A program made the position numbers and the translations under genes. Of a stretch of DNA of 23,518 bases, positions 14,572-20,956 are shown piece after piece (within the stretch, counting starts at the first letter, position 1; every line of letters begins with the position of its first letter). The notes beneath the pieces are model-generated. The model saw only the letters and a program-made list of their open reading frames with translations. It did not search any database and had not been told where the DNA came from. The DNA is from CAYGVT01 sp964353355 (GTDB taxonomy: Archaea; Thermoplasmatota; DTKX01; GCA-020343715): assembly GCA_964353355.1 (NCBI GenBank), contig CAYGVT010000016.1, positions 1 through 23,518 of the forward strand, read 5' to 3'.

Positions 14572-14602
14572 GGGCCCTTCCTCTGCTGTACGTACAGGGC
14601 CC
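14572..14602 (-). promoter_or_regulatory. Nested inverted repeats in the Lhr 5' leader
   Basis: GGGCCCT (14572-14578) and AGGGCCC (14596-14602) can pair, and a 12-bp perfect palindrome CTGTACGTACAG (14586-14597) overlaps the inner arm. The elements lie between the predicted transcript start (about 14618) and the ribosome-binding site, so they could be an operator or an RNA switch-like hairpin. Confidence 0.4.
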
Positions 14603-14638
14603 ACGATGCCCTAATCCCAGGCTGATTCAGTCCTCTCG

Positions 14639-14649
14639 ATATAAAGGTT
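14639..14649 (-). promoter_or_regulatory. BRE/TATA element AACC-TTTATAT of the Lhr gene
   Basis: The minus strand reads AACC then TTTATAT. The transcript start predicted 24-27 nt downstream leaves a leader of roughly 95 nt, long for this window, where several genes appear leaderless. Confidence 0.6.
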
Positions 14650-14683
14650 GGCCTGGGCGCGCTGGCCGGGCGTACCGGGGGCC

Positions 14684-17422
14684 TCAGGCCGGGCCCCATC
14701 GGGGGGTTCGAGCGCGGCGTGCGCGGCGCGCGACGGCTAGCCCGGCGATGGTGGCGAGCGCGGGGGCGACCACGGTCCCGAACTCGGGGATGGGCAGGTC
14801 CTCCCACTCCGCGCGCGGGGACGTGCGCGTCTCCTGCGAGAGGGGTCCCAGGGGCAGGGCCGAGGCGTAATCGAGCGCGTTGTCCCATCCGATGAGGACG
14901 ATGAGCGCGGCCGTCGCCTGGCCGAGGCCCGCGAGGTCGACGGACACCTCGAGCTCGTTGCCGCCGGCCGCCGCGATGACCATGCTGGTCATCTGCACCC
15001 ACGATGGGACGCCCGCGGGGGTCACGGAGAGGAGCTTGAACATCGTCGCGGACCGCACGAGGCCGTACTGGCCGCGCACCTCGACAAGGTGCGTCGCGCC
15101 CAGACCTCCCTGGGCGTAGGTGGGCGTCGCGCCCTCGATGACGAGGTAGATCCACGCCTTGTCCTCGCCCAGGAGCACAGGGGGCGTGGTGGGCTGTACG
15201 ACGGGCCCCGGTGGGCCCGGGGGTCCCGGCCGCAGGGCGGTGAGCAGGGGCACGGGCGTGCCCGCGAGCGCCCTGCCCTCAGGGTCGGTCGCGATGTAGA
15301 ACAGCGCGCGGTCCCCGTCGCGGCACTGCGCGAAGGAGCCGATGTCCACGTCCGCCCTCGCCACGTCGCCCAGGGCGTCCGCGTGCGCCTCCAGGCTCCC
15401 GCCGGGGGCGAGGAGCGCGCGCCAGTCGCCGAAGAGCCCGTCTATCATCACGGTGGGCGAGGGCCCGCTGACGTAAGACGCGATGCCCGTGACCGCCGTC
15501 ACCGTGACCGGAAGCCCGGGCGTGGTCACGTCGGACCTCGCCGCGACATGCATCTTGACCGCGAGGCCCTGGGAGGCGCTGGCGGCTACGCCCACGACGA
15601 CGAACAGCCTCTTGGCGCCGCCCGCCGCGACCGGCAGCGGGCTTTGCGAGAGCGTGAACGTTATGCCGCCGCCCGCGCCGTCGCCGTACGTCGCCCTGCC
15701 GAGCACGCTGTCGGACTCGCTCCAGTCGCCGCTGCTGTCGGAGTCGATGGCGAGCTGGCACTGCCCGAGGTCGAGCTTCGTGGGCTGGGGCACGCGCGCG
15801 CTGGTCACGGTGATGGAGGTGACCTCGGCGTCCGCGTCGATGGCCTGCAACGTGATGCGCAGGACCGCGTGGTCCTGGCCCAGCTGGAGCGATTCGTCCG
15901 TGCGGCCCAGAGACGCCTGGACCACGATGAGGGCGCCAGGCGTCGCACCCGTGACGGGGGACCAGTCAGAGTGCCTCGCCGTGCTCAGCATGAGCAGTGC
16001 GAGCTGCGCGCCGCCGCCCTTGACCAGGTGCGCGCCGTCCGTGACCTCGAGCTCGAGCTCCTCGCCCCTGCACGCGGCCTGCACGGCGCCCACGGACTCG
16101 AAGCCGTTCCAGTCGCCCTCGTCCCGGTCGCCCCTGAACTCCCGGAGGGCCGCGCTGTGGACGTCCCCGTCCCAGCCCGTGACCTCGATGGCGTAGTCCG
16201 CCCCGATGCCCTGGACCGTGTAGCCAGTCGCGGGCTTGCCGTCCGTGTCCATGAGCACGATGAGCGTGTCCGCGCCGCCCGCGGGGTCTGCCCCGCGCAG
16301 CATGGTGCCCGCGACTTGCACGTACACGCCGAGGTCGCCCTCGTCCGTCTGCAGGGCGTAGGCCTCGATGTCCAGGTCCGGTACGGACGTGTCCAGCGAC
16401 GGGTCGGAGAACATGGCGATGCCCTCCCAGTCGCCGAAGTCGCCGTCGACTTTCACCTTCTCCTCCTCGACGGGCACGACCAGGACGAGCGCGACCACGA
16501 CAAGGAGCACCACGACGAAGATGGCCATCACGAGGAGGGGGCGCGTGCGGTGCGCCTTGGGCGGGATGAGCAGGCGGCTCGAGAACAGGGGCTCCTCCTC
16601 CTCCTGGTCGAAGAAGCCCCTCTCATCGGCGACGCCCTGGCGCATCGCGTCATCGGCGGACTTGACGGTCCTGCTGCCGTTGATGAAGCCGTCACCGTTG
16701 GTCATGCCCTTGCCGTTGGTCATGCCCTTCCCGTTGACCATGCCCTTCCCGTTGACCATGCCCTTCCCGTTGACCATGCCCTTCCCGTTGACCATGCCCT
16801 TCCCGTTGACCATGCCCTTCCCGTTGACCATGCCCTTCCCGTTGACCATGCCACGGCCGTTGGTGAGGCCTGTCCCGTTGACCATGCCACGGCCGTTGAC
16901 CATGCCCTTCCCGTTGGTCATGCCGCGGCCGTTGACCATGCCCTTCCCGTTGACCATGCCGGTGCCGTTCACCATGCCCCGGCCGTTCACCATGCCGGTA
17001 CCGTTGACGAGCCCCTTGCCGTTGACCATGCCATCTCCGGCCGCGAGCCCATGGCCGTTCAAGAGCGACCCATCCTCGGTCGCGGCCTCCTCGTCCGGTC
17101 CCTCGGGCCACTCGAGGCGCGCCCCGCAGCCGGGGCAGACGGGCTCGTCCATCTCGAGGCACGTTCCGCACGAGGGGCACTCGACCGTCTCGATCAAGTC
17201 GAGGTCCGATTCCTCCTCGAGCCCCTCGTCGAGGCGCGCGCCGCACTTCGGGCACTGCTCAACGTCGGCCTTGACCGTGGTGCCGCACACGGGGCATTCG
17301 AGCTCCATCGGCCCCAGGGGCACCCCGCACTTCGGGCAGTCCTCGGCGCTAGCGGGGACATCGGCGCCGCAGCTGGGGCACTGGACGTTTGCCTGCTCCC
17401 CAGGCCTGCCCGCGGTAGGCAT
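14684..17422 (-). CDS. Zinc-ribbon/NG-hexapeptide-repeat membrane protein with large extracytoplasmic region and PEFG-like C-terminal tail
   Basis: A 912-aa protein. Residues 15-99 hold three zinc-ribbon pairs (C15/18+C29/32, C43/46+C57/60, C82/85+C96/99). Residues 132-251 are 20 tandem hexapeptides, consensus M-V-N-G-K-G with R, T or D at position 5, seven of them identical (192-233). An acidic spacer leads to a basic KAHRTR and a single membrane helix (295-317), so the ribbons and repeats should be cytoplasmic. Outside follow a DOMON/CBM9-like domain opening DGDFGDWEGI, an Ig-like domain with a possible calcium loop (DSDSSGDWSESDS), a second IDGLFGDWRALL domain and a Gly/Pro linker. The end LPIPEFGTVVAPAL, a hydrophobic helix and RRARRAR resemble an archaeosortase-type sorting signal. 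The TATA-like box at 17453-17461 supports the ATG at 17422. It may link a cytoplasmic process to envelope binding; the role is unknown. Confidence 0.85.
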   Translation of the reverse strand: MPTAGRPGEQANVQCPSCGADVPASAEDCPKCGVPLGPMELECPVCGTTVKADVEQCPKCGARLDEGLEEESDLDLIETVECPSCGTCLEMDEPVCPGCGARLEWPEGPDEEAATEDGSLLNGHGLAAGDGMVNGKGLVNGTGMVNGRGMVNGTGMVNGKGMVNGRGMTNGKGMVNGRGMVNGTGLTNGRGMVNGKGMVNGKGMVNGKGMVNGKGMVNGKGMVNGKGMVNGKGMTNGKGMTNGDGFINGSRTVKSADDAMRQGVADERGFFDQEEEEPLFSSRLLIPPKAHRTRPLLVMAIFVVVLLVVVALVLVVPVEEEKVKVDGDFGDWEGIAMFSDPSLDTSVPDLDIEAYALQTDEGDLGVYVQVAGTMLRGADPAGGADTLIVLMDTDGKPATGYTVQGIGADYAIEVTGWDGDVHSAALREFRGDRDEGDWNGFESVGAVQAACRGEELELEVTDGAHLVKGGGAQLALLMLSTARHSDWSPVTGATPGALIVVQASLGRTDESLQLGQDHAVLRITLQAIDADAEVTSITVTSARVPQPTKLDLGQCQLAIDSDSSGDWSESDSVLGRATYGDGAGGGITFTLSQSPLPVAAGGAKRLFVVVGVAASASQGLAVKMHVAARSDVTTPGLPVTVTAVTGIASYVSGPSPTVMIDGLFGDWRALLAPGGSLEAHADALGDVARADVDIGSFAQCRDGDRALFYIATDPEGRALAGTPVPLLTALRPGPPGPPGPVVQPTTPPVLLGEDKAWIYLVIEGATPTYAQGGLGATHLVEVRGQYGLVRSATMFKLLSVTPAGVPSWVQMTSMVIAAAGGNELEVSVDLAGLGQATAALIVLIGWDNALDYASALPLGPLSQETRTSPRAEWEDLPIPEFGTVVAPALATIAGLAVARRARRARTPRWGPA
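16670..17029 (-). repeat. Coding 18-bp tandem repeat array (20 units)
   Basis: Twenty consecutive 18-nt units encode the hexapeptides of the zinc-ribbon membrane protein. Units 11-17 (16724-16849) encode identical peptides in near-identical codons, indicating recent slippage or homogenisation. Outer units vary mainly at codon 5 (Lys, Arg, Thr, Asp) and codons 1-2. The array stays in frame throughout. Confidence 0.9.
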
Positions 17423-17452
17423 GCTGAGTACCTGGCCGGGCTACCCATACAA

Positions 17453-17461
17453 CCATATTTG
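17453..17461 (-). promoter_or_regulatory. TATA-like box of the zinc-ribbon membrane protein gene
   Basis: CAAATATGG on the minus strand, about 35 nt before the ATG at 17422, predicting a leader of only some 10 nt. An AGGT lies about 7 nt before the ATG. Confidence 0.5.
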
Positions 17462-17534
17462 AACGTATGGCCGTGGTTATCAATTTTGGATTTGCCTCTG
17501 GTGGGGGCGCTCCCGAGGGGCCAGGTCGATGCGA

Positions 17535-17546
17535 AAGGCTCATTAC
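17535..17546 (+). promoter_or_regulatory. BRE/TATA-like element AAGG-CTCATTAC of trkA
   Basis: Centred about 27 nt before the GTG start at 17569, so the mRNA should be leaderless. Nearly the same sequence precedes the TPR gene (20921-20932) and the tRNA-Gly (23220-23231). Confidence 0.55.
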
Positions 17547-17568
17547 ACGCCCCTCCTCTTACTGCGGC

Positions 17569-18918
17569 GTGAACGTCATCATCGCGGGCGCCGGCGAGGT
17601 GGGCTACTACACGGCCCGCTCCCTCTACAGCGAGGGCTGGGAGGTGGCCATCATCGAATCCGACCCCGCCGCCGCCGACCGCGCCGAGGCCCTGGACGCG
17701 CTCGTCGTGCGCGGGAACGCGGCCTCGACCCAGAAGCTGGAGGAGGCAGGCATCAAGGACGCCCAGACCTTCATCGCGGTGACCGCCTTCGACGAGGTCA
17801 ACATCGTCGCGTGCTCGGTGGCCAAGAGCTACGGCGTGAACACCATCGCGCGCATCAATAGCCCCGACTACATCGACAAGCCGGTGTCCACGGACAAGCT
17901 CAAGCTGCTGGGCATAGACGTCGCGATATGCCCCGACCTGGTGGCTGCCCACAAGATCGTCCGCATCCTCATGGAACCGCCCGCACTGATGGAGTCGGAC
18001 GTCTTCGCGAAGGGGCGCATCAAGGTCGTCCAGGTCACCCCGGGCGAGCGCGCGCCCGTCATCCGCACGCAGATCCGGGACATCGCTTGGCCCCGCGGGG
18101 CCAACCTGGCGGCGATCTTCCGCAAGGGGGATGTCATCGTCCCGCACGGGGGGGATGCCATCCTGCCCGGCGACCGCATCGTCGTGGTGGGCGACGACGA
18201 GGCCATCCGCGACATGCAGAAGATGCTCGACATCGCGCCCCGGAAGGGCAGCGAGGAGGAGCCGATCCAGAAGGTCATGATCGGGGGCGCGTCGCGCGTC
18301 GGGGTCAACGTTGCCAAGCTCCTCGAGCGCGACGTGAGCGTCGTGCTCTTCGAGCCCGACCAGGAGCTCGCGGAGTCCGCGAGCGCGCAGCTCGGGGGCG
18401 CGCTCGTCATACAGGGCGAGCCGACCGACCGCGACCTGCTTATGGAGGAGGGCATCTCCACCGCGGACGCGTTCATCGGCGCGACGCCCGCGCAGGGCAA
18501 GAACATCCTCTCGTGCCTGCTCGCCAAGAGGCTTGGCGCGTCGAGCACCATCGCGCTCATCGACCAGGTCGAGCTCGTCGACCTGCTGCACAACGTCGGC
18601 ATCGACCTCGCGACCTCCCCGCGCATCGCCACCGTCAACACGCTGCTCCAGTACACCCACCGCAGCGAGGACCTGCTCTCGCTCGCCGTGATGCAGCAGG
18701 GCGAGGCGCGCGTGCTGGAGATGGTCGTGACCCCCAGCTCCAAGGTCGCGGGCAAGACCCTCAAGCGCGCGGGGATGCCGTCCAACACCATCATCTCCGC
18801 CATCGTCAGGGGCGAGCAGACCATCATACCCCACGGCGACACCGTGCTCGAGGTCGGGGACACGATGGTCATCTTCGCCAGGACCGAGGCCATCCCGAAG
18901 CTGAAGAAGATCATCTGA
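17569..18918 (+). CDS. trkA: TrkA-type double RCK protein (potassium transport regulator)
   Basis: A 449-aa protein with the classical TrkA layout: RCK_N (about 1-120, dinucleotide fold VNVIIAGAGEVG and acidic VAIIESD), RCK_C (about 135-220), a second RCK_N (about 228-345, VMIGGASRVGVNVAKLL) and a second RCK_C (about 360-449, SKVAGKTLKRAG to GDTMVIFA). In the family, these proteins form cytoplasmic gating rings that bind NAD(H) or nucleotides and control Trk/Ktr potassium channels. I chose the GTG at 17569: homology begins exactly there, and the promoter 27 nt upstream fits a leaderless mRNA. An ATG 34 codons upstream adds only non-conserved sequence. No TrkH or KtrB is in the window; the next gene is a different transporter-like protein, which this protein might regulate instead. 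Confidence 0.92.
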   Translation: MNVIIAGAGEVGYYTARSLYSEGWEVAIIESDPAAADRAEALDALVVRGNAASTQKLEEAGIKDAQTFIAVTAFDEVNIVACSVAKSYGVNTIARINSPDYIDKPVSTDKLKLLGIDVAICPDLVAAHKIVRILMEPPALMESDVFAKGRIKVVQVTPGERAPVIRTQIRDIAWPRGANLAAIFRKGDVIVPHGGDAILPGDRIVVVGDDEAIRDMQKMLDIAPRKGSEEEPIQKVMIGGASRVGVNVAKLLERDVSVVLFEPDQELAESASAQLGGALVIQGEPTDRDLLMEEGISTADAFIGATPAQGKNILSCLLAKRLGASSTIALIDQVELVDLLHNVGIDLATSPRIATVNTLLQYTHRSEDLLSLAVMQQGEARVLEMVVTPSSKVAGKTLKRAGMPSNTIISAIVRGEQTIIPHGDTVLEVGDTMVIFARTEAIPKLKKII

Positions 18919-18956
18919 GGTCGCCACGTGCGCGCCCCCCGCGCCCGACGGAGGTA

Positions 18957-18970
18957 CAACTCTTTTCTAG
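18957..18970 (+). promoter_or_regulatory. Weak promoter candidate before the lectin-DUF1646 gene
   Basis: CAACTCTTTTCTAG is the only AT-richer stretch in the 183-nt gap. It would give a leader of about 110 nt. The leader contains a short hairpin (GGTCG 19027-19031/CGACC 19039-19043). Alternatively the gene is co-transcribed with trkA, which ends 183 nt upstream. Confidence 0.3.
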
Positions 18971-19085
18971 GGGCACTCAGGTATCGGTGGCATGGCAGGG
19001 CGCGACCCCCCAAGGACGCAGGCCATGGTCGAGGGGGCCGACCGTGCCGGCAGGGACGCGCGGGGAGTGGACGTCGAACGACGGC

Positions 19086-19094
19086 GGAGGGGAG
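19086..19094 (+). promoter_or_regulatory. Shine-Dalgarno GGAGGGGAG
   Basis: Ends 7 nt before the ATG at 19102. It marks the true start of the signal-peptide-bearing transporter and argues against an upstream in-frame ATG at 18928. Confidence 0.65.
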
Positions 19095-19101
19095 CGACGC
19101 G

Positions 19102-20862
19102 ATGACCGCAAGAAGGATGGCACTGCGCGCCTGGAGCACGACGCTCTGCCTGCTCACAGCCCTCCTGGCGCTCTCCGGGGGGGCCTTGGCGGATGCCACG
19201 CTCCTCAGGGACGACTTCAACGGCGCTGACGGCTCCACGCCCGGTAGCGACCGATGGGCTCTGGAGGGGGTCGACGGCTCCGACCGGGCCACCATCCAGG
19301 GCAGCGCGCTCGATGTGCTCGGCACCGCCGCCGTCCGGTCGAGGGAGGCCCTCACCCTCCACTCGTTCGATGCGACGGTCGAGGTGTCGGTGCTCAACGC
19401 GACGGGCAGGTCCGCGGTAGTGACCCTCCTCTCCGTCAAGCGGGACGAGAGCGTCGACCGCGTCTCCGTCTGGTACGAGGGTGGGCGCGGTTGGGTCGTC
19501 ACGACGGTGCGCGACGGGACGACGTCGACGTACGTCGAGGCCAGGACGGCGACGGTCGGACAGTGGTACATGGTCGACATGCGGGTCGAGGGGGAGGAGG
19601 CGACCGTCACGGTCGCGTCCGGTACCAATGCATCCGATAGCTGGTACCACGTGGCCGACATCGACCCGTTCGACCACCAGTGCCGCCTCGAGCTCGGCGT
19701 CAACGGCTCGCACGCGAGGTTCGACAGGGTGCGCGTGCTCACCGACCAGTGGCAGGAGAACCCCGTGCTGTCGGTGAGCCTGGGCCTGTTCGTCATCCTG
19801 TTCGTGGTGCTCCTCGGGCCGTTCCTCGTCAAGAAGATAGAGCACCAGCTCGAGGCGTTCCTGTTCGTCATGGGCGTCATCGCGGTCTCGCTCGACACGG
19901 TGCTGCTCAAGCTAGAGCCCTCGGCCGGCGGGGGCGGGCAAGGCCTCGACCCCGTGTGGGGCTTGCAGCTCGTCGAGGCAGGGCTCGTGGACCCGCTGAA
20001 GATAACCGCCGCCGTGCTCGTCGCGGGGCTGCTGTTCCACTACCTCCACGACCGGTTCAAGGCCGCCGTCGAGAGGGCCATCGCCCGGCTGAGCCTGCCG
20101 GTGATGGTGTTCATCATGGTGGTGGTGCTGGGCCTGGTGTCGAGCCTCATCACGGCCATCATCGCAGCTCTGCTGCTCGTCGAGTTCATCTCCGTCCTCA
20201 GGCTCGACAAGCGGACCGAGACCGCCCTCACCGTCATCGCATGCTTCTCCATCGGCCTGGGTGCCGCGCTCACCCCGGTGGGCGAGCCCCTCTCGACCAT
20301 CGTAATCGACACCAAGCTGAACGAGGGATTCTGGTACCTGTTCAAGCTCATCGGCGTTTACATCCTCCCGGCCATCGTGGCGCTGGGTCTGTTCGCGGTC
20401 GTGTACCTGAGGCGCGGCCACGCAAGCCGCGAGACGCTCGTCGAGAAGGTGAAGGAGAGGGAGGAGGGCCTCAAGGACGTCGGCATCAGGGGCCTCAAGG
20501 TCTACATCTTCGTGATGGCCCTCGTGTTCCTCGGCACGGGATTTGCGCCCATCATCGAGTGGTACATCAAGCACCTCGGTTGGGCCATACTCTACTGGGT
20601 GAACACATCGTCGGCCATCCTCGACAACGCGACGCTCGCGTCGGCCGAGATAGTGCCCACGATGACCGAGTTCCAGATTGTGGCCGCGCTGATGGGCATG
20701 CTCATCGCGGGGGGCATGCTCATCCCGGGCAACATCCCCAACATCATCTCCGCAGGGAAGCTCAACATCTCGAGCAAGGAGTGGGCCAGGTACGGCGTCC
20801 CCATCGGGATGGTGATGATGGTCATCTTCTTCGGCATCCTCCTCGCCCAGTCCATGATGTGA
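19102..20862 (+). CDS. DUF1646-type putative ion transporter with N-terminal secreted lectin-like domain
   Basis: A 586-aa protein. Residues 1-30 are a signal peptide (MTARRMALRAW, hydrophobic core, GGALA). Residues 32-215 form a LamG/concanavalin-like beta-sandwich: RDDFNGADGS, DRWALEG, VSVWYEGG, QWYMVDMRVEGEEATV, CRLELGVNGSHARFDRVRV. Residues 222-586 match the DUF1646 family (ion-transporter-like superfamily, putative cation transporters): GPFLVKKIEHQLEAFLFVMG, SSLITAIIAALLLVE, ALTPVGEPLSTI, SAILDNATLASAEI and PGNIPNIISAGKLNISSKEW, with about nine membrane helices. The substrate is unproved; Na+/H+-type exchange is a reasonable guess. Known members start near residue 222, so the exported lectin-like domain is an unusual fusion. 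It follows trkA on the same strand, so RCK control is plausible. Confidence 0.82.
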   Translation: MTARRMALRAWSTTLCLLTALLALSGGALADATLLRDDFNGADGSTPGSDRWALEGVDGSDRATIQGSALDVLGTAAVRSREALTLHSFDATVEVSVLNATGRSAVVTLLSVKRDESVDRVSVWYEGGRGWVVTTVRDGTTSTYVEARTATVGQWYMVDMRVEGEEATVTVASGTNASDSWYHVADIDPFDHQCRLELGVNGSHARFDRVRVLTDQWQENPVLSVSLGLFVILFVVLLGPFLVKKIEHQLEAFLFVMGVIAVSLDTVLLKLEPSAGGGGQGLDPVWGLQLVEAGLVDPLKITAAVLVAGLLFHYLHDRFKAAVERAIARLSLPVMVFIMVVVLGLVSSLITAIIAALLLVEFISVLRLDKRTETALTVIACFSIGLGAALTPVGEPLSTIVIDTKLNEGFWYLFKLIGVYILPAIVALGLFAVVYLRRGHASRETLVEKVKEREEGLKDVGIRGLKVYIFVMALVFLGTGFAPIIEWYIKHLGWAILYWVNTSSAILDNATLASAEIVPTMTEFQIVAALMGMLIAGGMLIPGNIPNIISAGKLNISSKEWARYGVPIGMVMMVIFFGILLAQSMM

Positions 20863-20920
20863 GGCCGGACCCGGTGGCATCGCCCACACGGCTGGGGGAG
20901 CACCCGTGCACCGGTGCCAC

Positions 20921-20932
20921 AAGGTTCATTAC
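20921..20932 (+). promoter_or_regulatory. BRE/TATA-like element AAGG-TTCATTAC of the TPR gene
   Basis: Almost identical to the trkA element. It is centred 29 nt before the ATG at 20957, which implies a leaderless mRNA starting at that ATG. Confidence 0.55.
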
Positions 20933-20956
20933 TCGCGCAGCCCATCGAAAGCCGGG

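Noticed and set aside
16670..17029. Regular repeats considered as a CRISPR array
   Set aside because: The units are 18 nt, contiguous, in frame and without spacers. They are a coding repeat.
17467..17568. ATG-initiated N-terminal extension of TrkA
   Set aside because: The extra 34 residues show no RCK similarity, and a promoter element lies inside them 27 nt before the GTG where homology begins.
15089..17572. Plus-strand frame with a VDHALP repeat
   Set aside because: This is the antisense reading of the hexapeptide array. The minus frame has zinc ribbons, a membrane helix and folded domains, so it is the real gene.
18928..19101. ATG-initiated N-terminal extension of the DUF1646 protein
   Set aside because: It would bury the signal peptide behind an Arg-rich segment. 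The ATG at 19102 has a strong Shine-Dalgarno and exposes the signal peptide.
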